Notes: generated by a model not told the origin, from the sequence alone. 64,000 bases of DNA from Atherix ibis (GCA_958298945.1 OY282605.1:122446267-122510266), one strand, 5' to 3'; counted from the stretch's first letter, positions 39,301 through 51,889 are shown. Made by a program: numbers and translations.

Positions 39301-41818
39301 CGATGATTTCAGGAGTAGACACCTCAACTGGGCGTCCTGAACGATGTTCATCTTTTCTGGATGAACGGCCACGTTTAAATTCATTCACCCAATTGTAAAC
39401 CGTCGCAAACACAGGTGCACATGTGCCATGAACTGCATCCAACTCGGCTTTGATTTCTTTCGGGCTTAAGCCTTTCAAATGGAGATGTTTGATGACAGCC
39501 CTAAACTCGCTTTTTTCCATTGTTATGCACAAATAAATGTCGTTAACTTTAATCGACGATGGAAATTGACCTACGCTATGGATCGAGCTGAAATTTTGAC
39601 AGTTTTTCTGTCGATAATGCTACTTACAAAAAAAATCTTTACCGAGACTACGAGCGCAATTTCTCGGATTTTCTAAGGACTAATTCAACGACCCTCGTAT
39701 TATGTATTTCTACAATATTTTACAAAGGTTTTTATATTATTCGTATTCGCTCTGATTCGTTTTTGTTCTTATTCCACTTTACAAAGATTTTGTTTTGACT
39801 TGTTTCTACATGCATTCACTCATAACAAAATTTAGGTTTCATATAAAAGGGGACTTTCCGTTTTTATACGATAACAAAATTTAAGTTTCATAGAAATAAT
39901 GTACACACATGCAAAAATACGTTGTTACAAGTATACATTCATAATTTGTTATTCTAGTGCATAATTTTTGTTTCTATAAATTGCAAAACCAGAAAAAATG
40001 TAAGTAAAAAAATGTACTTGTACGTACGTGCAAGTGTGAATCATTGTACGTATAATGTGCAAATGGGGACAAAAATGAGATGTACGTAAGTGCGAGTGTA
40101 CGTAAAACGAGTGTACGTAACACGGGTTATTACCGTAGTAGGATAGTATCTCTCTCTTTAGTTTTTAGTCTTCTTACTGAAGAATCTATTTTTGAATACT
40201 TCTACATCCACATAAATGTTTCTTACCAGTGTCACAACAAAATCTTACAGCTGACGCCTCAAAATTCAATGAACGAATGAACCCGCGATATTGTATTTAT
40301 CAAAATTTAATAAAACCCGCGATATTGTATTTATCAGAATCATGGTTTTCCCGGAACCATAAATTTTTTGCCGAAAAAATGTTGCAGCACTTACCAATTG
40401 TTCTAGCTGCCCCAATGTCATTTTATCACATAGAAACTTGTACCAGTGAAAATGACTGGTACTGGTATAAAAGTCAATAACAAAAAATATATTTGTTACC
40501 AATATATGTATATAAAATAATATAAAGTTCATAAAACTAATTCTTCCATTATAGCTACAAAAGTTATGATATCATTACAGAAAGAAAATTTTACATGCAG
40601 TAGGAATTTTAAATTGAACCTGCAAGACCAGTCATTTTGACTGGTCTGGTAAATCTATAATCTATGAAATTATTTTTAAAAGGATAAAAAAATAGTTTAT
40701 AATTTTACCAAAAGATATTTCTATTACAAAATAAACAAAAAAAAAGATGTTTTTAAAGTACAATATTGTAAAGAGGATTAGAAAAATTAGTATAATTTTT
40801 ACATTCATGTGTAAAAAGAATGTTTGAACGAGCATAATATCAACTAGTTCTAAATTCTACTATTTGGGTAATATTTTCAATACATATTTATACGTACGTG
40901 TATGACTTGTTACAAGGCAAAAAATGTAAAAAATATAAACATTTTCTTCTAAGAATTTCTTACAAAAGTCTTAAAATTACACAATAGGCAGGTGTGATTA
41001 AAAATTGTACTACCTGATATAATAGGCAGGCTTCATCATTTAAGGTATTTGGATGTCCAGATGGTCTTTTACCTATTGTTGCCTGAGCACCAGCATAATC
41101 TTCATTCGAATATTGAATAGCACTTTGTAACTGAAGTATTTGTTCGGTTAATTCTGGTGTATCAATTTCACCAGAAACTTTGAGCGCTTCTTCAAATATA
41201 CCTGCTTGATATAGTGATTGAGCATAGTATAATCTAAGGAAAATACAAATAATTTGTTTTAAGATTTCAACGATTAATTTTTCATATAAATTATTTTGGT
41301 TTCAAGAAAATTTCTAAATAATTTTTTGTATATTTACTTATAACTTTTCACATGCGGTACAAGAATACATAATTGTTCATAGGCATTGGCTGCTTCTATA
41401 TACTTTTGGCAATGATAATAACAATACCCAAGAAGTGATAGACCAGCTCTTGAGGTGTTTGCTCCTCTTATATTATTCAATATATCAGTAAGCTCTTCAT
41501 ATCTTTCATCCTTTATCTATAAGTAAATATAAATGTAAAACTATTTAATTACCTTAAGCACGTAGTAAATGACTAATTAAATTTATGTTGAAATATTGTC
41601 TTTGTGAAAGTTTTTTTTTGTACATCTTCTAAACTTACTAATGATTGATAATTAAATTTATTTATATCTATTTTATAGCCAATACAATTTTTTTAAATTA
41701 TACTTACTAAATTGTATATAGTTTGAGTATATTCACCTTCACGTATTATCATATTCTGTAAGAACATTTTTCGTGACAAAGATACTCTCAATTTCGCTTT
41801 GAAGTAGTTCGTTGCCAT
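27315..41818 (-). CDS. IFT70: IFT70 / TTC30 intraflagellar transport protein
   Basis: Eleven minus-strand exons: 41818-41708, 41516-41338, 41233-41014, 29235-29100, 29036-28869, 28803-28532, 28463-28267, 28208-27998, 27944-27775, 27713-27502 and 27442-27315. They join in frame to 667 residues; human TTC30A has 665. Matching stretches include SRAGLSLLGYCYYHCQKY, RGIRNHPELGIG, NLKAAIEYQ, ELDPVTLHNMALTDP, LAEHADLTYKYL, FYEPIV, SYIMTFQNEEAEELMRK and TLYCAKSNYEFGLSR. The protein is a tetratricopeptide superhelix in the IFT-B complex, which carries cargo along cilia; Drosophila has CG5142 and the worm dyf-1. The eighth exon uses the weak donor GTTATT. Intron 3 is 11.8 kb and full of transposons, while the last seven introns are about 60-75 bp, one of them as short as 54 bp. 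The inserted elements do not touch an exon, so the gene should be functional. Confidence 0.92.
29586..32106 (+). mobile_element. Jockey-clade LINE, truncated and internally deleted
   Basis: ORF1 remnant at 29640-30283 has the zinc-knuckle block (VQCYRCHSIVKCAGEHLTKE, then CVLCDGSHPANYKGC) and a Gln-rich tail. ORF2 starts at 30384 with an apurinic endonuclease (LSIRLWNANGLNLHRQELD, TLLTETHFT, HGGIAILIRKS). Frameshifts appear near 30680 and 31060. Reverse transcriptase remnants follow (near 31870-32060), where a deletion joins FLDISQA directly to the catalytic-box relic YADNTAILATHTNP. No poly-A tail or target-site duplication was found. It is dead. Confidence 0.82.
32157..32748 (-). repeat. 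Probable 3' LTR of the copia-like element
   Basis: Bounded by TGTTG and CAACA, a copia-type imperfect terminal repeat, and located just after the RNase H stop with a purine-rich run next to it. As there is no second LTR to compare, the ends are inferred rather than proven. Confidence 0.5.
32157..34611 (-). mobile_element. copia-like LTR retrotransposon, 5' truncated
   Basis: Minus-strand pol fragments read in the copia order: a GCKWVFKVKKDEKG segment, the reverse transcriptase region (VHHLDAKTVFLNGSLEEVIY, YGLKQAARTWYEKV, IYVDDILVV) and RNase H (SCRKQTCVSLSSTEAEFIAL, ILTKPLP). A 20-bp tandem duplication at 33518-33557 shifts the frame, and other stops occur. gag, protease and the 5' LTR are missing. 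The 3' LTR is annotated separately. Confidence 0.82.
34960..36151 (-). pseudogene. piggyBac transposase remnant
   Basis: The DDE core and the C-terminal cysteine-rich zinc domain (CNICKKKLFGKCTQSKIYVC) are present. The frame is broken between about 35440 and 35330 and again near 35200. The 5' part ends at the Tigger insertion. Minus-strand sequence on the far side (40135-40540) has an open stretch, but it does not clearly match a piggyBac N-terminus. Confidence 0.8.
36481..38192 (-). pseudogene. Tigger transposase remnant
   Basis: Four or five open segments follow one another in the expected order, with shifts near 37880-37770, 37490, 37260-37120 and 36900. The first and third acidic residues of the DDE triad have plausible positions (VNETG and QPMDQ). 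The protein cannot be made intact from this locus. Confidence 0.8.
38440..39697 (-). mobile_element. mariner inserted in the Tigger
   Basis: Perfect outer ends CGAGGGTCGTT and AACGACCCTCG with a TA duplication (38438-38439, 39698-39699); 1258 bp, a normal mariner length. The minus-strand transposase begins at about 39520 (MEKSEFRAVIKHLHLKGLSP) and shows GRPVEVSTPEIIDKIHDLIL, ISARWVPRLLSEENKRNRA and [20 protein letters not shown] frameshift lies at about 39195 and another near 38780-38690, where the HDNAPAHT region is corrupted. The C-terminal block with LAPSDYF is readable near 38700-38680. Confidence 0.9.
40660..41013. other. Remaining part of IFT70 intron 3
   Basis: AT-rich sequence between the end of the piggyBac and the donor site of IFT70 exon 3. 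Nothing else recognised. Confidence 0.5.
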
Positions 41819-41824
41819 AGTTAT
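41811..41824. promoter_or_regulatory. X-box-like sequence over the IFT70 start codon
   Basis: On the minus strand, ATAACTATGGCAAC matches the loose RFX X-box form RYYNYYN(1-3)RRNRAC with one mismatch, and the strict palindrome at 11 of 14. It overlaps the ATG. IFT genes are classic RFX targets, which gives the match some prior weight. Confidence 0.3.
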
Positions 41825-42664
41825 CTAAACACGTTACGTTATACGCCAATATTTAACTTGTACATAAGAAAATAAAAAATTTAACAAATTTATTTAAATT
41901 AAAATAATTTTTTTAACTAATTGCAATCTGTTAATAGAATTAATATTTATTAAAAAAATTTCTCCTTCCCATAAGACATACTTTAATTTTTTAATTGGAA
42001 TTAGTTATAAAAACCTTTTTTTTTCAATGCAAATATTTTTTCAATTGTAGTACAAATACCTTCATTTAAAAATTAGGCAATTTTTTTAATCTAAAATTTA
42101 AAAATTTTTGTTATACAATTAAATTAATGGAATTTCAGTTTGAATTGAATTGCATAGTTATAGCAGTTTCTGATAAATGTAGAAGTATGAACCCTGCATT
42201 CGAATGGGCTACTACATTTTATTGCTTGAATGTTGGTAATTCTCTTGTGACATTTTGTTTTGCCTCCATTACTTTTAGATATCGTTGTCTTTTTAGTTAT
42301 TGGGCTAAACACGATTTCCCCATTAGCAAACCGTGTGCGATTTGTTCTAATTTTTAAAGTTTGTATAAATATAACAATTGAAAATATTTATTTTAAATAT
42401 TGTATTATATAATAATAATTAATTAGTTAAGACGATATATATAGTTCAATAATAAATAAGGTTAAAAATATTTCGTTAGAAATTTTGTGTATGTGAGAAA
42501 TGACAACAGTCTAATGTCGGCCCGACTTCAAGGTGATTTCATTATTAGTGGAAACTTAAATTAATATGATCAAAGTTTTTTTTAATATTAATATAAAATT
42601 GATTAAATATAAATCAATTGAATAAATAAAAACGGGTGGAAGTTAATAATAAACTTTCTCCATA
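41825..42664. promoter_or_regulatory. Divergent upstream region between IFT70 and Hph
   Basis: About 850 bp separating head-to-head genes; must contain both transcription starts. It has small open frames without coding character. A moderately less AT-rich patch at 42120-42340 has no identified function. Confidence 0.4.
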
Positions 42665-44618
<1,954 letters not shown>

Positions 44619-45607
44619 CATCTTGTTGCTATTAGTTAAAAAAAATACGGCTAGCATTGTATTTACGAAAAAAAAAACTAAAACAAACGTTAGATTCATT
44701 CATCAAGTGAAGATATTTATTTAAAAGCATATTTTTTCTGTCTAATATATAACATATTAATATTATTACTATATATTATTTAAAACAATATGTATTAAGT
44801 GAAATAATTAGTTTGTAAAATTTATAACAATATCGGTCGAAATCGTTTTTGTTTTTGGTTTTCATATTATTTTAAAGCGAAAACAGAAAGAGTACACAAA
44901 AATTAAATTATATTTAAAGATATTTTGAATGCATGAGCTATCATCTCACGCTATCTGTAATTTTGTTGAAACAAATTATACACAAACATGTAAATACGCT
45001 ATATAATCATTCAAATAGCATTATTTTAACGGAAGAAATATGTAACGGAAATGGTTTGGCAAGTGAAAAGAAAATTCATTTGTAAGTAATAAAGGAGAAA
45101 AATGATAGAATAATTCTCTTTATGGAAAAGAAACGTAATTTTGCAAATAATTTTTACTTTTGAATATGAATTTTATTAATTTAGGTAGTATTTTGTGATG
45201 TTTTAATGTGTACGATTATAATATTGCGTATGGTATATTTAAATTATAAGAGCTCATCTGAGAAAGAACGGATTTTTTTTTTATTTTAAGTTATCAAAAT
45301 GTATTGAATTTATAAATGAATAAAGATTTATTTTGAAAATATTTTTTGTGCAAAATTTTTAATTATAAAATTTTTTTTTCAATCCAAAAACTAGAGCAAT
45401 GAAAATGCTCAATTGGAGATACCCAGCTGGTATATTGCTTATATTGTTGGCTTTTAGAGACTTAACCTGAACATGTGTGCAATGATTTGTGTTTGAAGAC
45501 ACATTCCCACGTGCAAATGTCACTTTAACAAAAGTGTTAGTTCAGTGAATTTTCTTGAGTAAGGTGTTTTGATGTGTTACTCTATTTATTAAAAATATAA
45601 ATTAAAA
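44619..45607. other. 3' region of Hph and upstream region of DIMT1
   Basis: AT-rich. It contains an AATAAA at about 45319 that could end the Hph transcript. 45480-45607 is less AT-rich and probably holds the DIMT1 promoter and leader. No other gene is seen. Confidence 0.45.
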
Positions 45608-46712
<1,105 letters not shown>

Positions 46713-46822
46713 AATTGTTATATTAAAAAAATCTGTTATTTGTAATTAAATATTTATTAATACAAACAATTTTTTAACAAAAACTTGCAAGTGCATATTT
46801 AAGAAAAAGCTGCTAAAACATT

Positions 46823-49053
46823 TTAAACATTTTTTTGTAAATTAAGTGATTTTAAAAGGGCTGTTGGAGATGGATCTCTACCACGGAATCGTCGAAAAAC
46901 TTCTGCGGTACTTACTGATCCACCATGGGATAAAAATGTATCACGAAATCTTGTTCCAACCTCCATAATATTAGCTGTTTTATCTTTATTCTCTGTGAAA
47001 GATGTGTACACATCCGCTGCTATAATTTTTGAGTGGATATGGCTGAAGTAAGCAGCTGCCCAATCTCCAGAGAAAATGTCTGTCCATGAGCAGGGATGTG
47101 AGTCTTTCTTCTCCAATGGTATTGACATATACTTTGGCCAAAGCTCCTTAACTATGTCCAGCCAAAAGTTTTTGGAAGTGTGCAATTCTAAATCGAGCGC
47201 AGCCATATAGAGTTCTCTACTCAATTCTATACCTGCTGTGTGATTCAGGTATGCTTTAATACTTTGGAATTGCTCATCAGAAATCTCTTCGTTCGTATTA
47301 TAGTGTCCGGATATAATTTTATATGTTTCTCTATTGGTGAGGAAAAATGCCATAACGTAAGAACTCACTTGTGATGCATCCCATTCGATGTTGGACAACC
47401 CAGCCAAGTCATTGTAATTAGCTCGAGTTAGAAGATGTTGCATTGCTGATCCAAAATTGCGAAGTACCATTTGTAAATCTTGAATTGAAAGAAGGCATGG
47501 TTTACCGTACATGGGAGCTCTAAAATTAAAAATCAATGCTGACAATGGTAGGGTTTCAGCAATTAGACTTCGATTTCTTATAGCTACTGTCCATCCACTG
47601 TTTCCATTTGGCGGTGTTTGATTATTATCTCGCGAATAACAATCCAAATAGAATCCAGCTATCGGTTTGCTTGAATCAATTTCTTCGAAAATATCAAAAC
47701 ATTTAACATTTCGGTGCCATGCCTCCACATCGCGTTCAACAATTTTAATTTTGAAAAGTTTTTCGCACAAGTAGAAAATTCCAGTTAGAACTTTTGGAAG
47801 TGGAAAATATTCTTTAATTGCTTGTTCATCAAAGTTATGCACGGCTTTTAAATGTTTTCTTGACCAGTAAGGTATGTCGTACAAATCTAGTTTATCACTA
47901 AATCCTGATTTTACCGCAAAGTCTTCCAACTTCTTTAACTCGGTTAATTGGCTTGCAAATGCGGTTTCTCTTAGATTTTCCAGCAATTCATTCAGACTTT
48001 TTATGTTCTTTATCATTTTCGTCTCCATAGACATAGCTACATAATTCGGATAACCAAGTAATTCTGCTTGATTTTGTCGGCATTGACGAATATTTTCTAT
48101 ATGCCCACTATTGTCCAATGATTTCTCAGCATAACCTGATGCTTTTCTAATATTCGCTTGCCAAACATTCCAACGTTCTGCTCGGTCTGGACAATGCTTT
48201 AAAAATTCGCTGACCATATTTGATCGCAGCAAAATTTTCCATGGTCCATTGGTAGGGTTTCGACTATCCATTGCAATATTTTCTAAATATTCAGCAGGAA
48301 AAGCCCGGACTAAAGAATAATCAGTTATTGTCCGGCAAAATTGCTGCACACTTACTTCAACTTTGTTTTTAAAATTTGCTCTCTCTTTGCCAAGTTTATC
48401 TAAAATAATTGATAAATTTGCTTTTTTATCATCGGAAAGAAGCAGTCCGTTCAGTTTTCCTTCGAGTATATATTTTTCTGCTAATCTTTTCTTCTCACTG
48501 CTGTCCTTTTCTAGGCTTGGTAACGATTTTGAAATTGTATCGTATAACAATCGATTGCTATATTTTGCAGCTCTTGCCCTTTTTGCCCTCTCATGTATGT
48601 TAAGATAACTTTTTGTTGGCATTAAAGAACTATTGCCTAGATACAGTGCCTTTGCAATGCCCCAAGTAGTTTCCAATTGCAATGTTGGTTCTTCCAGTTC
48701 GTTTATTACATCATCAAACACGCTTAATTCGTCCCCTTTTGATTCAATAATTTCTTCGCTTTTTAAAACCTGCTTCTCTAAAGCAGTTGCTTGACTACCA
48801 ATAGCTGACAAACATATTTCAATTGTAATATTATTAAATTCTGGTAAACCGTCCGGCCGCAGCAATGCATTTTTTTCTGGTAAGTCTTCACCGATCTCCG
48901 GTACCCTAGTCAAAGAAAGTGTCACTTACTGAACCATTTTGCAAATGGAAATATTGTAACCTACAAGACTATATAACCATTTTTTCTTGCTGTTGTTGAT
49001 ATCCATCGCTTTAACGCGTAATCGTACCTCCTTACGAGCCTCATCAACATCAT
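46823..49053 (-). CDS. Catalytically dead M3-family oligopeptidase, probably mitochondrial
   Basis: Two exons, 49053-48965 and 48905-46823, with a 59-bp intron, giving 723 residues. Exon 1 encodes a basic, Ser/Thr-rich leader (MMLMRLVRRYDYALKRW then ISTTARKN) typical of mitochondrial import. The long exon alone lacks an ATG at its open end, so the spliced start is preferred. The rest follows bacterial oligopeptidase A throughout, with IRQCRQNQAELLGYPNY, FYLDCYSRDN and RRFRGRDPSPTALL. The zinc motif HEFGH is replaced by RNFGS at residues 512-516. The third ligand, Glu in the WDAVELPSQ block, is Gln in WDASQVSSY. All three zinc ligands are therefore gone, and no peptidase activity is expected. 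A long intact frame argues for a kept non-enzymatic role, not a pseudogene. Confidence 0.88.
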
Positions 49054-49385
49054 TGTTGCATTATAGTGTCACTGTCAAATCTACCTCAAATGCTTCTTCT
49101 TCCATAAAAATTGACATTTGCAAGACGTCGAATTATAACAACATAACCTATTCCAAAATTATAGATTTGTTTTTGGTCCTCATTATTACTATACTACACA
49201 TATAATTCGGCCAAGAAATGACATAAATTTTAATGGTAATTTTCGTAGCCAATTAGGACTAACAAGATTGAGAAAATGGAAAATTTGATAAAGCAAATAA
49301 AACTCTAATTGTTAATAATTTACAATTAATTTCATAAAAAAATAATTTATTATATTTACAAGATCACATTACAACAAATCAATTG

Positions 49386-49949
49386 CTAGACGTATGGATT
49401 CCAATTGCTTCCATCCTCTGGCAATAAGTTGTTTTTGATTAAGAGCACTATATCAATGATCCACCAAATGCCTACACCACCGAGAGTCAGAAGTTTTCCT
49501 ACCGCTGTTCCTGTCTGACCCAAACAGAATCGATCCATTCCCAGAAATCCCAACAAAATACTATATATCAGCGTAGTGACAAAATAGTGGTCTCTATACT
49601 TTATGCAGGGAAAGCCATCTTTTAGGAACGTTCGGTTTCCACGGCACTCTATATAGTCTAAAACTGTACATTGCACTTTTGTCCGTTCAACTTCGTGATA
49701 GAATATGCCACCAAATTTTATGCAGCCATGTCCCATCGCTTCTTTGGCTGTTTTATTTCCTTTATGATCATATGGTTTATTACACTCCAAAAAATCCTTG
49801 GGCAAAAACGAACATTTCACTAGTGGGCCTAAAGGATTGTATTCAGCCGTTAGCACCACTGTTGGTACATCTTTCTCGGGTTTTTCTTGTGATCCTATTA
49901 CCGTAATCAATAATTTTGATAATAACATAAATAATGCGATCCAGCGCAT
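49386..49949 (-). CDS. TM2D2: TM2 domain-containing protein 2
   Basis: A single exon of 187 residues. Residues 1-20 form a signal peptide (MRWIALFMLLSKLLITVIGS). A cysteine-rich extracellular part follows (KCSFLPKDFLECNKPYDHKG, KVQCTVLDYIECRGNRTF, CIKYRDHYF). The C-terminal TM2 domain has two membrane helices around the conserved DRF turn (GMDRFCLGQTGTAVGKLL) and then GGVGIWWIIDIVLLI, ending DGSNWNPYV. The DGSNW tail and TVQC/NRTF-like spacing fit TM2D2 rather than TM2D1 or TM2D3. In Drosophila the three TM2D proteins act in Notch signalling in the embryo. It lies upstream of the M3 gene on the same strand and is divergent from OXSM. Confidence 0.9.
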   Translation of the reverse strand: MRWIALFMLLSKLLITVIGSQEKPEKDVPTVVLTAEYNPLGPLVKCSFLPKDFLECNKPYDHKGNKTAKEAMGHGCIKFGGIFYHEVERTKVQCTVLDYIECRGNRTFLKDGFPCIKYRDHYFVTTLIYSILLGFLGMDRFCLGQTGTAVGKLLTLGGVGIWWIIDIVLLIKNNLLPEDGSNWNPYV

Positions 49950-50347
49950 CGCTGTTTATTTATAAGAAATTTCAACCAACTCAGATTCACATTTGTCTCT
50001 TGACGTTTATGCTGAATATTTACTTTCGTAGATAAATATTTGGTAAATAACGAATGAAGTTGGTTGTGATATCTGTCAAAAGGAATGTGTGCTCAATAAA
50101 ATTAAATAAAAGACATATCAGATAAATATGCTTTCTATTTGCAACTTTATATCGAACTGTCGAATATCGTTTAAAATATAGTAGACTTAAGATAAATGGC
50201 TAAAAAACGTATAAAAAATAATTTTTTAATCCATGAAAAAATTCTCAAATGCGTAATGAATGTAAAATGACACATGTTTTCAATTTATGTTTCCGTAAGA
50301 GATAATATAGATGACATAGTGTTTGTAGTGCCGATTACGAAAATTAA
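49950..50347. promoter_or_regulatory. Bidirectional promoter region of TM2D2 and OXSM
   Basis: About 400 bp between two divergent intronless genes, so both promoters must lie here. No canonical TATA box in a convincing position was recognised on either strand. Confidence 0.45.
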
Positions 50348-51715
50348 TTGAAAGAAATGTTGACATGGTCGGTAATATTAAATTCACGGCTATGTGGAAA
50401 GCTATTTCAGCAAATTTCTACTTCAAATAAAAGATGCTACAGTGGAACTGGTTATTCTAGTACTCGACGAGTTGTCGTTACTGGTCTCGGATGTGTGACA
50501 CCACTTGGAGGAAATGCCAGTGCTTCATGGGATAAATTGACAGTGGGTGGATGTGCAATTTCTAAATTAGTTGGCAAATCTTTCGAAGGGCTACCATCCC
50601 AAGTAGCTGCACGGGTGGATGTGGATTCACTTAAACTGGATCAAATGTTTCTGAAGACTGAACGAAAAACAATGACACAAGCAACTACATTTGCTTTGGT
50701 AGCCGCTCGCGAAGCTCTTCAATCTTCTGGTTTGATAGATGCTAATAAGTCGCTTAAGGACAATATCGGAGTTTGTGTTGGTATGGGAATGCTCGATTTA
50801 TCCGATATTTATAATGCTCATCAGTCTTTGATTGCGGGCTATAAACGTTTAAGCCCATTTTTTATCCCTCGTATATTACCTAATATGTCTTGTGGACAAA
50901 TTAGCATGAAATACGGTCTTAGAGGTCCAAACCATTCCGTTTCTACAGCATGCGCTACAGGTGCACATGCAATAGGCGATGGATATCGTTTTATAAAATA
51001 CGGCGATGCAGACATAATGGTATGTGGTAGTGGCGAATCATGTATCGACCCGTTATCAATTGCAGGTTTCTGTAGACTTAAAGCTTTGAGCACAATTTAT
51101 AATGATACACCTGAAAAGGCTTCAAGACCATTCGACACATCGAGGGATGGATTTGTGATTGGCGAAGGATCCGCTATATTAGTTCTGGAGGAATTAAATC
51201 ACGCTAAAAATAGAGGAGCATCAATTTTCGCGGAAGTTCTTGGATATGGTCTGTCGGGTGATGCGTCTCATTTAACTGCTCCAAGCGAAGATGGCTTAGG
51301 TGCATTTTTGGCGATGTCGCGCGCTTTAAAAGATGCAAAAATTGAATCGACACAAATTAGTTATGTAAATGCGCACGCAACCTCAACACCTATTGGTGAT
51401 AAGATCGAAGTTAAAGCAATTGAAAAGGTGCTGCAATCAAGATCTAACGAAGTTTTTGTATCGTCAACAAAGGGTGCACATGGCCATTTGTTAGGCGCTT
51501 CCGGAAGTTTAGAAACACTATTTCTGGTACTTGCCTGCAAAAATAAAATACTACCACCATCACTTAATATAGAAAAAACCGATGATAATGTAAATGTGCA
51601 ATTTATTAAAGAGACAATGAACTGGGAATGTAACCATCGTCGAATAGCATTAAAGAATTCGTTCGGTTTTGGTGGAACGAATGCAAGTTTATGTGTAGCT
51701 GAATATTTAGAATAA
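50348..51715 (+). CDS. OXSM: Mitochondrial beta-ketoacyl-ACP synthase
   Basis: An intronless 455-residue frame, the usual length for OXSM. Residues 1-40 form a basic, Ser-rich mitochondrial leader, then RRVVVTGLGCVTPLG opens the condensing-enzyme fold. The catalytic residues are present: C202 (STACATGAH), H343 (NAHATSTPIGD) and H380 (GAHGHLLGASG). The glycine-rich NSFGFGGTNAS lies near the C-terminus. The enzyme elongates acyl chains on mitochondrial acyl carrier protein and supplies octanoate for lipoic acid synthesis. A second ATG three codons in could also serve. An AATAAA-like signal follows at about 51780. Confidence 0.95.
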   Translation: MKEMLTWSVILNSRLCGKLFQQISTSNKRCYSGTGYSSTRRVVVTGLGCVTPLGGNASASWDKLTVGGCAISKLVGKSFEGLPSQVAARVDVDSLKLDQMFLKTERKTMTQATTFALVAAREALQSSGLIDANKSLKDNIGVCVGMGMLDLSDIYNAHQSLIAGYKRLSPFFIPRILPNMSCGQISMKYGLRGPNHSVSTACATGAHAIGDGYRFIKYGDADIMVCGSGESCIDPLSIAGFCRLKALSTIYNDTPEKASRPFDTSRDGFVIGEGSAILVLEELNHAKNRGASIFAEVLGYGLSGDASHLTAPSEDGLGAFLAMSRALKDAKIESTQISYVNAHATSTPIGDKIEVKAIEKVLQSRSNEVFVSSTKGAHGHLLGASGSLETLFLVLACKNKILPPSLNIEKTDDNVNVQFIKETMNWECNHRRIALKNSFGFGGTNASLCVAEYLE

Positions 51716-51889
51716 ATAATAGGAAAAAATATTTTTTATTTGTTTTTCTAAATGTTATAATATATTTTGTAGTTTTGAATAATAAAGTTGTTTTTAACTT
51801 TTAAAATAAAAATAAAACCTTTTTTAACTATATTTCCTTAAAGGCACATTTTTTTTTTAGTTGAAATCCCAAAATTATTACTTAATTCT

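Larger units (their letters stand above)
36136..40135 (-). mobile_element. Tigger/pogo transposon inserted in the piggyBac
   Basis: Termini CAGTAATACCCCGCACTTAC and GTAACACGGGTTATTACCG are inverted, flanked by TA (36134-36135, 40136-40137). Subterminal GTACGT-rich repeats occur at both ends. The minus-strand transposase is spread over 38192-36481. It has a psq helix-turn-helix (VEVARQLGLKRSTINTVVKN), a CENP-B-type domain (FCASRGWYHRFKRD), the DDE_1 domain (IFNVNETGLFWKKMP, RITLLLGGNAAG, FLPSNTTSILQPMDQCVI), and a Ser-rich C-terminus. Several frameshifts break it. About 1.26 kb of it is a later mariner. Confidence 0.88.
34757..40659 (-). mobile_element. piggyBac-like transposon containing a Tigger and a mariner
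   Basis: Begins after TTAA (34753-34756) with CACTAGATTTACT; the right end ATAGATTTACC is decayed. Each end has the subterminal palindrome ACCAGTCAAAATGACTGGT (34800-34818, 40627-40645). The minus-strand transposase at 36151-34960 is recognisable: VDEQLFPTKARCRFTQY, FGIKFWLASDVKTKYVV, LGKDEARDSSTPLSEF, AMDNFFISV, KKTSLVGTIRANKRE, and a Cys-rich C-terminus near 35045-34965. The N-terminal region is missing or unrecognised beyond the Tigger insertion. It is dead. Confidence 0.85.

Noticed and set aside
42127..42357. Plus-strand open frame upstream of Hph
   Set aside because: It lies in the divergent promoter region, with an overlapping antisense frame and no homology. Treated as chance.
48363..48608. 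Plus-strand open frames opposite the M3 peptidase gene
   Set aside because: They are shadows of a long conserved minus-strand gene.
48906..48925. Start of the M3 protein at the open end of the long exon
   Set aside because: The codon there is GTG, not ATG, and the region behaves as the end of a short intron. The upstream exon gives a proper ATG and leader.
50839..51093. Minus-strand open frame opposite OXSM
   Set aside because: Shadow of the OXSM coding sequence.
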